Origin: Pseudolabrys sp.
GTDB taxonomy: Bacteria; Pseudomonadota; Alphaproteobacteria; Rhizobiales; Xanthobacteraceae
Assembly (NCBI GenBank): GCA_029980465.1
Contig: JARYIJ010000001.1
Span: 1,757,749 to 1,821,748 of the forward strand
Reading direction: 5' to 3'
DNA: 64,000 nucleotides
The notes beneath the pieces were generated by a model. The model searched no databases and was not told the origin of the DNA. It was given only the letters and a program-made list of their open reading frames with translations. Each line of letters opens with the position of its first letter. Positions within the stretch are counted from its first letter, which is position 1. Below, piece after piece: positions 40,808 to 49,356 of the stretch. The position numbers were made by a program, and so were the translations under genes.

Positions 40808-40897
40808 GGAGAGGTGGCAGAGTGGTTGAATGCACCGCACTCGAAATGCGGCATACGGGCAACCGTATCGGGGGTTCGAATCCCTCCCTCTCCGCCA
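40808..40897 (+). tRNA. tRNA-Ser (anticodon CGA)
   Basis: 90 bases including encoded CCA. Acceptor GGAGAGG pairs with CCTCTCC before the G discriminator; anticodon stem CCGCA/TGCGG encloses loop CTCGAAA, anticodon at 40842-40844. The long variable arm (CATACGGGCAACCGTATC) is typical of type II serine tRNAs, and the T loop reads GGTTCGAATCC. No integrase gene follows it. Confidence 0.97.
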
Positions 40898-41021
40898 GTG
40901 CGCAGGAATTGCATTGTCATGCGCGGCGTTTCGCTCTGACGCGCGCGTGACGTCCTCAGGCGGGGCGTAGCAGCTCCGCTGCACAGTCGGCGCGAACCGG
41001 TGATACCCGGACGATTCGATC

Positions 41022-41504
41022 CTAGCGGCCCGCAGCCGCGCTCGGTGCCTTCTCGAAATGCGGACCGCGGGTCTTTTTGGTTTGCGCGCGCGGCGGAACG
41101 AAATCGCGCTTCGTCAGCAGGACGTCGGCGAGCGTGTAGCGGTCGAGCGTATGGACAAAGGCATTCAACGCCTCGTTCAGGATATTGGGCAGCATGCATC
41201 GCTTGGTGATCATGCACTGATTGCCAGAGGCGAAGCATTCGACCAGCGCGAAATCCGGCTCGGTCGCGCGCACGACAGCGCCGAGATTGATGGCTTCCGG
41301 CGCCAGCGCCAGCGTGAATCCGCCCGATCGCCCGCGCACGCCCCGAAGGAAGCCCTCGCGCGTGAGGATGTTGACCACTTTCATGAGGTGCGCGCGCGAG
41401 ATATTGTAGGTCTTTGCCGTTTCTTCAATCGTGATGAGCCGCTCGGTCGCGGCGGCGTACATCAGCACGCGCAGCGCGTAGTCTGAAAATGCAGTCAGTC
41501 GCAT
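41022..41504 (-). CDS. nsrR: Rrf2-family regulator, NsrR-like (nitric oxide sensor)
   Basis: 160 residues from ATG 41504 (MRLTAFSDYALRVLMYAAAT, the standard NsrR start). Winged-helix domain followed by three cysteines in ECFASGNQCMITKRC, the [Fe-S]-cluster ligands of the Rrf2 family. Divergent from nnrS with 130 bases between them, which supports an NsrR-type nitric oxide response rather than IscR. An AT-rich palindrome at 41586-41601 is a candidate operator. Confidence 0.85.
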   Translation of the reverse strand: MRLTAFSDYALRVLMYAAATERLITIEETAKTYNISRAHLMKVVNILTREGFLRGVRGRSGGFTLALAPEAINLGAVVRATEPDFALVECFASGNQCMITKRCMLPNILNEALNAFVHTLDRYTLADVLLTKRDFVPPRAQTKKTRGPHFEKAPSAAAGR

Positions 41505-41585
41505 GGAACGGCCAAATGTTGCGGGAGGTCTTCGTCCGCAGCGGCGCGGACGATCGACGGCTCCTCCGGTTTGATATAATCGATG

Positions 41586-41601
41586 TAGAATATATATTTT
41601 A
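41586..41601. promoter_or_regulatory. Candidate NsrR-type operator between nsrR and nnrS
   Basis: TAGAATATATATTTTA is a 16-base near-perfect palindrome (one mismatch) in otherwise GC-rich DNA, 34 bases before the nnrS ATG. Its complement shares TAAAATATATAT with a second motif at 43031. NsrR sites are AT-rich inverted repeats, so this is a reasonable but unproven assignment. Confidence 0.5.
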
Positions 41602-41634
41602 GCCCGTCGGACAAGGATAAAGGCTGCTCCGCTC

Positions 41635-42816
41635 ATGAGTTTCCGCTTCGCGGTCGATCATGCCCCCGTGCTCAGCTTCGGCTTCCGGCCTTTTTTCTTC
41701 GGCGGGGCATTGTGGTCGGCGTGCGCGATGCCGCTCTGGCTGGCGCTGATGACGGGGCATTTGACGTTCGCGACGTCGTACGGCGCGGTCGCCTGGCACG
41801 CCCATGAATTCCTGTTCGGCTACGGCGGCGCGATTATCGCGGGCTTTCTGCTCACCGCGGTGCCGAACTGGACCGGCCGCTTGCCCGTGCGCGGCGCGCC
41901 GCTGCTCGCGCTGTTCGCCGTCTGGCTTGCCGGGCGCGCCGCCATGCTAGCGACCGATCTCATCGGTCTCGTTCCGGCGGTTCTCGTCGAGATCGTGTTT
42001 CTTCCGGCGCTCGCGGCGGTCATAATCCGGGAGATCATCGCCGGGCGCGATCGGCGAAACCTGAAAGTCGCCGCCATCGTCGTGATTCTGGCGGCGGCCA
42101 ACGTTTTTTATCACTTCGAAGTCGTTTATGCTGGTGTCGCCGCATATGCGCTGCGGACGGCCATTGCGGCGATCGTTTGCCTCATCATGCTGATCGGCGG
42201 CCGCGTTACACCGAGCTTCACGCACAACTGGCTCGCAAGACAGCAGAGCGAGCGCCGGCCCAGGCCATTCGGCAGATATGACGGGGTTGCCATCGCCGCC
42301 GGTGTATTGGCGCTGGCTTTGTGGGTTGCGGGCTTCGATCCTCGCGTGACGGGTCTTGCGCTCGTTTTGGCGGGCCTGCTGCATGTAGTTCGTTTGGCAC
42401 GTTGGGCCGGCGTCTCGGCCCGGCGCGAGCCTTTAGTCCTTATTCTCCACACGGGTTACGCGTTCGTGCCGCTGGGCTTCGTGCTGGTCGGCGCCGCCGT
42501 TCTTTGGCCCTCGATTGTTCCGGCAAACGGGGCGCTCCACGCCTGGACGACAGGCGCCATCGGCATCATGACACTCGCGGTCATGACCCGCGCGACTCTC
42601 GGCCACACCGGACGGCCTTTGACGGCAAGCGGCGCGACGATGGCAATCTACGCTGCCGTTATCGTTGCCGCTGTTAGCCGTATCGTGGCGCCGTTTTTTG
42701 ACGCCGCGGCCATGTCTCTTTTGACGGTCGCAGCCGTTGCGTGGACGGCGGCGTTTGCCGGCTTCGTTGCCGTTTACGGTCCGATGCTGCTGATGCCGAG
42801 ACGGGCGGCCCGATAA
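41635..42816 (+). CDS. nnrS: NnrS family heme-copper membrane protein
   Basis: 393 residues, about twelve hydrophobic helices. The family signature is visible in LSFGFRPFFFGGALWSA, WHAHEFLFGYGGAIIAGFLL and RATLGHTGRPL, which contain likely metal-ligand histidines. NnrS proteins are induced by nitric oxide and protect metabolism from nitrosative damage. Divergent from the NsrR-like regulator. Confidence 0.93.
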   Translation: MSFRFAVDHAPVLSFGFRPFFFGGALWSACAMPLWLALMTGHLTFATSYGAVAWHAHEFLFGYGGAIIAGFLLTAVPNWTGRLPVRGAPLLALFAVWLAGRAAMLATDLIGLVPAVLVEIVFLPALAAVIIREIIAGRDRRNLKVAAIVVILAAANVFYHFEVVYAGVAAYALRTAIAAIVCLIMLIGGRVTPSFTHNWLARQQSERRPRPFGRYDGVAIAAGVLALALWVAGFDPRVTGLALVLAGLLHVVRLARWAGVSARREPLVLILHTGYAFVPLGFVLVGAAVLWPSIVPANGALHAWTTGAIGIMTLAVMTRATLGHTGRPLTASGATMAIYAAVIVAAVSRIVAPFFDAAAMSLLTVAAVAWTAAFAGFVAVYGPMLLMPRRAAR

Positions 42817-42839
42817 AACCGGACCACAGCCGGCCGGGC

Positions 42840-42998
42840 TCAGGCAAAGATCATCGCGAGCACCATTCCGATAACGATCATGACGAGGCCGGCGATCAGC
42901 ATCGGCAACAGGGTGCTCGTCGAATCCGCGGCGGGGGCCTGGCTTTGCAGGTTCGTCGGATCGTTGCCGCGATCGAGTGTGTTGCCAGCGGGTGACAT
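42840..42998 (-). CDS. Small single-span membrane protein (52 aa)
   Basis: ATG at 42998, TGA at 42840. A polar N-terminal half (MSPAGNTLDRGNDPTNLQSQ) is followed by one strong transmembrane helix (LIAGLVMIVIGMVLAMIFA) that ends the protein. GAGGGAG lies about eight bases upstream of the start. It is divergent from the DUF6522 gene and shares its AT-rich upstream region, so it may belong to the nitric-oxide regulon. No family recognised. Confidence 0.6.
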   Translation of the reverse strand: MSPAGNTLDRGNDPTNLQSQAPAADSTSTLLPMLIAGLVMIVIGMVLAMIFA

Positions 42999-43030
42999 GG
43001 CACAACTCCCTCTAGCGCCGTTGGCGCAAA

Positions 43031-43058
43031 TAAAATATATATGGAAAATGTATCATTT
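43031..43058. promoter_or_regulatory. Candidate operator shared with nnrS region
   Basis: TAAAATATATAT at 43031-43042 repeats 12 bases of the complement of the motif before nnrS, and AAATGTATCATTT at 43046-43058 is a perfect 5-base-arm inverted repeat. It lies between the divergent 52-residue membrane gene and the DUF6522 gene, 17 bases before the latter's ATG. Confidence 0.45.
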
Positions 43059-43075
43059 CAAGCGGACGGTGGCAA

Positions 43076-43363
43076 ATGGCAACGCTTGGCGATGACGGCT
43101 TTCTGATCGACGCGTCGACCCTCGGCCGGCTCCTGGAGGTACGGCCGTCGGATATCCTGGAATTGATGCAGCAAAAGCAGATCACAAGTCTTTGCGAACG
43201 TGGCGAGGGCGCGGATGCCGGGCAATACCGTCTCAGCTTCTTCTACAAGGGCCGCCGCGCCCGCCTGTACGTCGACGAGGCGGGGACGGTTATTCGCTCC
43301 TCCGCCGTCAACATCGGCGACGGTCCATTGCCCGCGGCTCTTCGCCGACCTGGCAGCTGTTGA
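43076..43363 (+). CDS. DUF6522-like small protein
   Basis: 95 residues. The pattern FLIDASTLGRLLEVRPSDIL, SLCERGEGADAGQYRLSFFY and GRRARLYVDEAGTV resembles the small DUF6522 family seen near nitrogen-oxide and respiratory genes in Rhizobiales. One cysteine in the CERGEGADAG segment is typical. Function unknown; location by nnrS and a shared upstream motif suggest nitrosative or respiratory stress. Ends convergently with tusA, four bases apart. Confidence 0.72.
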   Translation: MATLGDDGFLIDASTLGRLLEVRPSDILELMQQKQITSLCERGEGADAGQYRLSFFYKGRRARLYVDEAGTVIRSSAVNIGDGPLPAALRRPGSC

Positions 43364-43367
43364 CGCG

Positions 43368-43592
43368 CTAGCGTTTCAGGACGCGGAAGGTCAGTACGCC
43401 ATCCGCTTCGCTCTTGTCCTCGAGCGAATCTCCGGTCTGCCGTAGCAAGTTCGGAATATCGATCGCCGTCAGCGGATCCGTGCACTCGAGAATCAGCACG
43501 TCGCCGCCCGTCAGTCCCGAGAGCGCCTTTTTGGCACGCAGCGCCGGCAATGGGCATTTCAAGCCCCGCAAATTAAGTGTCTTTTCCGTCAT
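43368..43592 (-). CDS. tusA: TusA-family sulfurtransferase
   Basis: 74 residues. The TusA signature NLRGLKCPLPALRAKKAL holds the active cysteine in CPLP. TusA relays persulphide sulfur for tRNA thiolation and, in E. coli, influences molybdenum cofactor synthesis and FdhD. Its position beside three moeA-type genes and fdhD fits a cofactor sulfuration role. ATG at 43592 chosen by family length; the longer upstream frame is not supported. Confidence 0.9.
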   Translation of the reverse strand: MTEKTLNLRGLKCPLPALRAKKALSGLTGGDVLILECTDPLTAIDIPNLLRQTGDSLEDKSEADGVLTFRVLKR

Positions 43593-43671
43593 CGGTGTCG
43601 ATTGATCCCGGCCTGTGCGACGATATTGAGCTAAAATAGCGCCCCAGGAATCGTCAAGCGTCAGAACGCCG

Positions 43672-44778
43672 GTGTCCGACGAACAGCAACATATCGCGAG
43701 GCTGACGCCGCTGCATGAGGCGTTGGCTGCGCTCGACACGCTCGTTCGTGCTGTTACGCCGCGCGAGATCGACGCACGCGATGCACTCGGCGCGGTGGTT
43801 GCAGCCGATGTGGTGGCCGGCCCGTTGCCGGTCCGTGCGATGGCGCTGCGCGACGGTTTTGCGGTGCGGGCGGCCGATCTCGACGGCGCCGGCGGTTACG
43901 CGCCGATTCCGCTGTCGAGCGTGCCGCCGAGCATTGAAGCCGGCGATGAGCTTCCACAAGGCATGGATACCGTCGTCGCGCCGGCGGCCGTCGTCGTTGC
44001 GGACGGCCACGCCGAGGCGGTGGCGCCCGTTGCACCGGGCGAAGGGGTGATACCCGCGCGCAGCGAGAGCGATCCGGCGCGGCCGCTGCGCGAGGCGGGC
44101 GAGCGTATCCGGGGCGCCGATATCGCGGTGCTCGCCGCGGCCGCCGTTGGCCGTGTCAGCGTGAGGCAGCCGTGCCTTCAGGTCACCGCTGCGCGAGAAG
44201 ATTTGCGGCTTGCGCCGGCACTGGACTTTGTGATGCGCGACTGTGCCGCGCGTGGTTGCCGCGTGCAGAGGCGCAACGGGCGCGATGTCGACGATGTGTT
44301 GCTGGTGCCTGAGGCGGATGCCGTGGTGATCGTCGGTGGCAGCGGTGTGGGATCACGCGATCGCAGCGTGCATGCGCTCGCGTCGAAAGGGCAGGTCGTC
44401 ATCCACGGCATCGGATTGATGCCGGGCGAGACGGCGGCCATCGGACACGTAGGCAGCCGTCCGGTCATCGTCGTCCCTGGCCAACTCGATGCCGCGATGG
44501 CGGTGTGGCTCACGCTCGGCCGCCGTCTGCTCGGGCGGCTGGCGAGGCTGACCGAATCGGAACCGGTGTCGATGCGCACGCTGACCCGCAAGGTGACGTC
44601 GCCGGTAGGTCTCGCGGAGATCGTGCCTGTTCACCGCAGCGGCGACACAGCCGAACCGCTGGCGCGGCAACACTGGCCGCTCTGGGCGCTGGCCCGTGCC
44701 AATGGCTGGCTGCTTGTCCCGGCGGGCAGCGAAGGCTATGCCGCAGGCAGCACAGTCGCAATTAATGAGTGGCCATGA
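43672..44778 (+). CDS. MoeA-like molybdopterin-binding protein (divergent, short)
   Basis: 368 residues from GTG 43672. MoeA domain organisation with the DGFAV motif (LRDGFAVRAADLDG) and an MPT-binding (MoCF) domain where the usual SGGVSxGxxD loop reads VGGSGVGSRD. About 50 residues shorter than canonical MoeA. Its stop overlaps the ATG of the next MoeA-type gene. It may assist molybdate or tungstate insertion or be a non-catalytic partner. Confidence 0.8.
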   Translation: MSDEQQHIARLTPLHEALAALDTLVRAVTPREIDARDALGAVVAADVVAGPLPVRAMALRDGFAVRAADLDGAGGYAPIPLSSVPPSIEAGDELPQGMDTVVAPAAVVVADGHAEAVAPVAPGEGVIPARSESDPARPLREAGERIRGADIAVLAAAAVGRVSVRQPCLQVTAAREDLRLAPALDFVMRDCAARGCRVQRRNGRDVDDVLLVPEADAVVIVGGSGVGSRDRSVHALASKGQVVIHGIGLMPGETAAIGHVGSRPVIVVPGQLDAAMAVWLTLGRRLLGRLARLTESEPVSMRTLTRKVTSPVGLAEIVPVHRSGDTAEPLARQHWPLWALARANGWLLVPAGSEGYAAGSTVAINEWP

Positions 44779-46757
44779 ACGATCCCCGCACGGCGCGGCA
44801 GGCGGAAGCTGAGCTGCTGGCGCGCGTGCGCGCCGCGGCGCGGCAGGAGCAGTTCCTCGAAGTGGTGTCGCCGCAGGAGGCGCATGCCCGCTTCGAGCGC
44901 CATCTCGATTTGACCCCGATGCCCGCCGAGCGCGTCGATCTGCAGGCGGCACTGGGCCGCGTACTCGCGCATGACGTCGTCGCTGCCGTCGATGCGCCGC
45001 CGTTCGACCGCGCCAATGTCGACGGCTTCGCCCTGCGCTCTGCCGATTGCGTCGGTGCCAGCGACGCGTCGCCGGTTCGCCTGACGCTCAACCGCGAGGT
45101 GATCGCCTGTGGCCACAATCCGGCGCTCGAGGTCCGGGCCGGCACGGCGACGGCGATCGCGACCGGCGGCGTGATGCCGCGCGGCGCCGATGCCGTCGCC
45201 ATGATCGAGGACACCGATCTCGTCGAGGACGCCGCGCCTGCGGTCGTGCTGCGCCGCGCTTTGTCGCCGGGGCAGTTCGTGTCGTTTGCCGGCTCCGACA
45301 TCGCGCGCGGCGAGACGCTGCTGCGGCGCGGCGCGCGCATCGGCTCGCGCGAGATCGGCATGCTGGCGGCCTGCGGCCTCGCGCGGGTCGACGTGGTGCG
45401 GCGGCCGCGCGTCGCCGTGCTCTCGACCGGCGACGAACTGGTGCCGCCCGGCGTGCCGCTGCGCCCGGCCGGCGTCTACGACAGCAACGGCGCCATCATC
45501 GCCGCCGCTGTCGCCGAAGCGGGCGGCGAGGCGGTGATGTTCGGCGCGTTCCCCGACGACGAGGCGCCGCTCGAGGCGGCGGTGCGGCGCGCGCTCGACG
45601 ACTGCGACATGGTCGTATTGTCCGGCGGCACGTCGAAAGGCGCGGGCGACCTGTCGCACCAGATCATCGCCAAGCTCGGCACGCCGGGCATCCTCGTCCA
45701 CGGCGTCGCGCTCAAGCCGGGCAAGCCGCTCTGCCTCGGCGTCGTCGGCACGACGCCGGTCGTCGTGCTGCCAGGCTTCCCGACCTCGGCGATCTTCACC
45801 TTCCACGCCTTCGTCGCCCCGGTGATCCGCGCCCGCGCCGGATTGCCGCCCGACGCCGCCGAGACCGTTCGCGCGCGGCTGCCGGTGCGCCTCGCGTCCG
45901 AGCTCGGCCGCCAGGAATTTGCACTGGTCGCGCTCGTGCAGGGCGACGGCGGCGCCATCGCGTTCCCGACCGGCAAAGGCTCCGGCGCGGTGACAAGCTT
46001 CTCGCAGGCCGACGGTTTCATCGCCGTCGATGCGCTGGCGTCGGCGGTCGAGGCCGGTAGCGAGGTTGACGTCACGCTGATCGGTGGCGGCGTGCGGGCG
46101 CCCGACATTGTCATCATGGGCAGCCACGACATCGCGCTCGATGCGGTGGTCGGCGCGCTGTCGGAGCGCGGCCTGTCGGCCCGCGTCATCGCGGTCGGCA
46201 GCCAGGGCGGCGTCACCGCGGCGCGGCGGGGCGAATGCGACGTCGCGCCGGTCCACCTGATCGATCCCGCGACCGGACAATATAATGTGCATCTTGCCAC
46301 CGCCGGCCTGCGGCTGGTGCGCGGCTGGCAACGCATGCAGGGCATTATGTTCCGGCCGGGCGACCAGCGTTTCGAAGGCCGCAGCGCCGGTGACGCCGTG
46401 AAAGCCGCATTGGCCGATTCGTCCTGCCTGATGGTCAACCGCAACGCCGGGGCGGGAACGCGCGTTCTGATCGACAGGCTGCTCGCCGCCGCGCGGCCGC
46501 CGGGCTATGCCAACCAGCCGAGGTCGCACAATGCCGTCGCCGTGGCGGTGGCGCAGCAGCGCGCCGACTGGGGCGTCGGCATCGCGCCGGTCGCCCGCCT
46601 TTATGGTCTCGGCTTCATCCCGGTCGCGCCGGAGCACTACGATTTCCTCGTCGTCGAAAGCCGCGCCGGCCGCCCGGCGGTGCAGGCGTTCCTGGCGGTG
46701 CTGCATGACGAGGCGACGCGGGCGCGCATCGCCGCGCTCGGCATGACGCCGGCCTAG
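44775..46757 (+). CDS. MoeA fused to a periplasmic-binding-protein-like domain
   Basis: 660 residues from ATG 44775. Residues about 25-425 are a MoeA molybdenumtransferase (FDRANVDGFALRSADC, ATGGVMPRGADAVAMIED, SGGTSKGAGDLSHQII, LPGFPTSAIFTFHAF). Residues about 435-640 are a PBP-like domain (DIVIMGSHDIALDAVVG, GSQGGVTAARRGECDVAPVH, NRNAGAGTRVLIDRLL) with no signal peptide, so cytoplasmic. This fusion is known in archaea and some bacteria; the second domain may sense a ligand such as the oxyanion. ATGA-coupled to the preceding gene. Confidence 0.9.
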   Translation: MNDPRTARQAEAELLARVRAAARQEQFLEVVSPQEAHARFERHLDLTPMPAERVDLQAALGRVLAHDVVAAVDAPPFDRANVDGFALRSADCVGASDASPVRLTLNREVIACGHNPALEVRAGTATAIATGGVMPRGADAVAMIEDTDLVEDAAPAVVLRRALSPGQFVSFAGSDIARGETLLRRGARIGSREIGMLAACGLARVDVVRRPRVAVLSTGDELVPPGVPLRPAGVYDSNGAIIAAAVAEAGGEAVMFGAFPDDEAPLEAAVRRALDDCDMVVLSGGTSKGAGDLSHQIIAKLGTPGILVHGVALKPGKPLCLGVVGTTPVVVLPGFPTSAIFTFHAFVAPVIRARAGLPPDAAETVRARLPVRLASELGRQEFALVALVQGDGGAIAFPTGKGSGAVTSFSQADGFIAVDALASAVEAGSEVDVTLIGGGVRAPDIVIMGSHDIALDAVVGALSERGLSARVIAVGSQGGVTAARRGECDVAPVHLIDPATGQYNVHLATAGLRLVRGWQRMQGIMFRPGDQRFEGRSAGDAVKAALADSSCLMVNRNAGAGTRVLIDRLLAAARPPGYANQPRSHNAVAVAVAQQRADWGVGIAPVARLYGLGFIPVAPEHYDFLVVESRAGRPAVQAFLAVLHDEATRARIAALGMTPA

Positions 46758-46774
46758 TCTGCTATAAGCTTTCC

Positions 46775-47284
46775 ATGCGATTGATCGGCCTCGCCGGCTG
46801 GAGCGGCTCCGGCAAAACCACGTTGATCACCAAGGTGCTGCCGGTGCTGATCGGGCGCGGCCTCAGGGTGTCCACGCTCAAGCACGCGCACCACGGCTTC
46901 GATCTCGACAAGCCCGGCAAGGACTCGTTCATGCATCGCGCTGCGGGGGCGAGCGAGGTGCTGATCAGCTCGGCGAAGCGCTGGGCCGTGCTGCACGAGT
47001 TGCGCGACGAAGCCGAATGGGACATGCCGGCGCTGCTCGGCAAGATCACGCCGGTCGATCTCGTCCTCGTCGAGGGCTTCAAGCGCGAGAACTTCTCCAA
47101 GATCGAAGTCTACCGCGCCGAGAACGGCAAGCCGCTGCTGCACGGCGGGGACGGCTATATCGTCGCCGTTGCGTCGGACAGTCCGCTGCCGGACGTGACG
47201 CTGCCGGTGATCGGCCTCAACGACATCGAAGCGGTCGCCGACGCGTTGCTGACCTATGCCATGCCGATGACGGAGATGCGGTGA
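46775..47284 (+). CDS. mobB: Molybdopterin-guanine dinucleotide biosynthesis protein MobB
   Basis: 169 residues, GTP-binding adaptor that works with MobA. P-loop GLAGWSGSGKTTLITKVL, then TLKHAHHGFDLDKPGKDSF and VDLVLVEGFKRENFSKIEV are diagnostic. Lies 17 bases after the MoeA-PBP gene; its TGA shares one base with the next moeA ATG. Confidence 0.95.
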   Translation: MRLIGLAGWSGSGKTTLITKVLPVLIGRGLRVSTLKHAHHGFDLDKPGKDSFMHRAAGASEVLISSAKRWAVLHELRDEAEWDMPALLGKITPVDLVLVEGFKRENFSKIEVYRAENGKPLLHGGDGYIVAVASDSPLPDVTLPVIGLNDIEAVADALLTYAMPMTEMR

Positions 47285-48558
47285 TGGCGCAGCTCACCGA
47301 CGACTGCTTCGCATTTTCCGGGCCGCTGATGCCGCTCGAGACGATGGAGCGGCTGATTGAGGAGCGCGTCGCGCCTGTCGCGGCGACGGAGACGGTGCCA
47401 GTCGTCGAAGCGCGCGGGCGCGTCGTCGCGCGCGACGTCATGGCGCCGGTCGACTTGCCGCCGTTCGACAACTCGGCGGTCGACGGTTATGCGGTGCGCC
47501 ACGCCGACGTAGCGGGAAAGGGCGAGACGCGTCTGGCCGTGAGCGGTCGGCTCACCGCGGGCCGCCGCGCAGGCGCGCCGCTCGCGCCGGGGCAAGCCAT
47601 CCGCATCTTCACGGGCGCTCCGATGCCGGCCGGTGCCGACACCGTGTTCATGCAGGAAGACGTGCAGGCCGACGGCGATGCGGTCGTGATGCCGAGCGGT
47701 TTGAAGAAGGGCGCCAATCGGCGCCTCGCCGGCGAGGACATCAAGGCCGGCTCGGTCGCGCTGACGGCCGGTACCGTGCTCGGCCCGTCGCAGATTGCGC
47801 TTGCCGCCGCGCTCGGCCTCACGGCGATCGAGGTGCGCCGCCGCCTGTGCGTCGCGATCTTCTCGACCGGCGACGAGGTGGTCGAGCCGGGCCAGCCGCG
47901 GCCCGCCGCGGCGATCTTCGACGCCAACCGCTTCCTGCTCGGCCAGCTCCTTGCGCAAATGGGGACGCAGGTGACCGATCTCGGCATCCTGCCGGACGAT
48001 CCGGCCCAGCTCGCACACTCCATCGGCGATGCCGCAACAACGCACGACCTGGTGCTGACCTCTGGCGGCGTCTCGACCGGCGAAGCCGATCATGTCCGCG
48101 GCGCGGTCGAACGGGTCGGCAAGATGGTGTTCTGGCGCATCGGCATCAAGCCGGGACGGCCGGTGACGATGGCGGTGCTGCCCGGTTCGGGCGCAGGGGA
48201 GAGCGCGGCGTTCGTCGGTCTTCCCGGAAATCCCGTCGCCGTGTTCGTCACCTTCGTGCGCGTGGTGCGGCCGCTGCTGCTGCGCCTTGCCGGCGCGCGC
48301 ATGCAGCCGCTCATGCCGCTGCCGGTTCGTGTCGGCTTCGCCTACAAGAAGAAGGCGGGCCGGCGCGAATATGTGCGCGTGTCGCTGCGGCGGCGCGACG
48401 ACGGCGAGCTCGAGGCCATCAAGCATCCGCAGGACGGCGCGGGCGTCATCACGTCGCTGACCGAAACGGACGGGTTGCTCGAATTCGCCGACGATGTGAC
48501 GACGGTCGAGCCCGGCGATCGCGCCGGCTTTCTCTCTTATGCGGTGCTGATGGGCTGA
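47284..48558 (+). CDS. moeA: Molybdopterin molybdenumtransferase MoeA (canonical)
   Basis: 424 residues, full-length MoeA that inserts molybdate into adenylylated molybdopterin. Motifs LPPFDNSAVDGYAVRHAD, FTGAPMPAGADTVFMQED, FSTGDEVVEPG, TSGGVSTGEADHVRG and GLPGNPVAVFVTF are all intact. This is the third MoeA-type protein in 5 kb and the most orthodox. Coupled to mobB. Confidence 0.96.
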   Translation: MAQLTDDCFAFSGPLMPLETMERLIEERVAPVAATETVPVVEARGRVVARDVMAPVDLPPFDNSAVDGYAVRHADVAGKGETRLAVSGRLTAGRRAGAPLAPGQAIRIFTGAPMPAGADTVFMQEDVQADGDAVVMPSGLKKGANRRLAGEDIKAGSVALTAGTVLGPSQIALAAALGLTAIEVRRRLCVAIFSTGDEVVEPGQPRPAAAIFDANRFLLGQLLAQMGTQVTDLGILPDDPAQLAHSIGDAATTHDLVLTSGGVSTGEADHVRGAVERVGKMVFWRIGIKPGRPVTMAVLPGSGAGESAAFVGLPGNPVAVFVTFVRVVRPLLLRLAGARMQPLMPLPVRVGFAYKKKAGRREYVRVSLRRRDDGELEAIKHPQDGAGVITSLTETDGLLEFADDVTTVEPGDRAGFLSYAVLMG

Positions 48559-48572
48559 AGGCAAAAGGTACT

Positions 48573-48592
48573 CTCTCCCGTTCACGGGAGAG
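48573..48592. terminator. Hairpin between convergent moeA and mobA
   Basis: CTCTCCCG (48573-48580) and CGGGAGAG (48585-48592) around TTCA, 14 bases after the moeA stop and 10 before the mobA stop. No T-run, so either a weak bidirectional terminator or a repeat remnant. Confidence 0.5.
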
Positions 48593-48601
48593 GGAGCGCT
48601 C

Positions 48602-49243
48602 TCAGCCGCCGGCCATTTGCGCGGCGAGCTGCTGCGCGCGCGCGGCGTCGTCCGGCGTGTTGACGTTGAAGAACGGGTCGACCGGCGTGTCCGGCCAGTC
48701 GGCCACCGCGATGCCGTGGCGCGCGGTCCATACCTCGATCTTGCGCAAGTCTTCCTCGACCAGCGCCTTGCGCAAGTCCTCGCGCAAGGCCAGTGGCCAC
48801 AGGCCGATGACCGGATGGCGCCATTCGCCGGAGCGGGCACACGCCAGCGGCACGCCGGAGCCCATCTTGCGCCGCGCGGCATGCAGACGTTCGGCGAGAT
48901 CGTCGGGCAGGAACGGGCAGTCGCCCGGCACGCTGAGTATCCATTCGATGCCGTTGTCCTGTCCGGCCAGCCAGTCGAGGCCCGCCAGCACGCCGGCCAG
49001 CGGTCCGGCGAAGCCCGGCACGCTGTCGGCAATGACGGGAAGGCCGGTGTCGGCGAAGCGTTCGGGATCGCCATTGGCGTTGATGACCATGCCGGCGCAT
49101 TGCGCCGACAAGGTCGCAATCACGCGATCGAGGATGCTGACCCCGCCGATCTCGATCTTGGCCTTGTCGCCGCCGCCCATCCGCCGCGCCAAGCCGCCGG
49201 CGAGGATGAGGCCGAATGTGGGAGGGTGTGGAATTTCAGTCAT
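48602..49243 (-). CDS. mobA: Molybdenum cofactor guanylyltransferase MobA
   Basis: 213 residues from ATG 49243. Transfers GMP to molybdopterin to make the MGD cofactor used by formate dehydrogenases and nitrate reductases. [20 protein letters not shown] is the nucleotide-binding loop; [18 protein letters not shown] holds the metal aspartate; FFNVNTPDD is the C-terminal motif. A dispersed repeat lies just upstream. Confidence 0.95.
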   Translation of the reverse strand: MTEIPHPPTFGLILAGGLARRMGGGDKAKIEIGGVSILDRVIATLSAQCAGMVINANGDPERFADTGLPVIADSVPGFAGPLAGVLAGLDWLAGQDNGIEWILSVPGDCPFLPDDLAERLHAARRKMGSGVPLACARSGEWRHPVIGLWPLALREDLRKALVEEDLRKIEVWTARHGIAVADWPDTPVDPFFNVNTPDDAARAQQLAAQMAGG

Positions 49244-49244
49244 C

Positions 49245-49351
49245 GTCATTCCGGAGCGCGTGCGCAGCATGCGAATCCGGAATCCAGATGCACGTGCTGA
49301 AGTATTTGACTGGAGTCCGGGTTCCGGCCTTCGGCCGGCCCCGGAATGACA
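49245..49351. repeat. Dispersed intergenic repeat (ATTCCGGA type)
   Basis: Left end CGTCATTCCGGAGCGCG and right end CCCCGGAATGACAAG form the outer inverted repeat; GGCCTTCGGCCGGCC-like and CGTGCGCAGCATGCG-like hairpins lie inside. Same family as 16485-16589. It separates fdhD from mobA and probably contains no promoter of its own. Confidence 0.75.
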
Positions 49352-49356
49352 AGCGG

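Noticed and set aside
41022..41504. IscR assignment for the Rrf2 regulator
   Set aside because: No isc or suf genes nearby, while nnrS is divergent; NsrR-like fits better, although the family alone does not prove it.
43629..43640. AGCTAAAATAGC as a third NsrR operator
   Set aside because: Shares only a short core with the two better motifs and lies in less AT-rich DNA; kept only as a hint.
47254..49119. 620-codon minus-strand frame spanning moeA and mobA
   Set aside because: Antisense to moeA and in a shadow frame of mobA; Arg/Ala-rich composition only.
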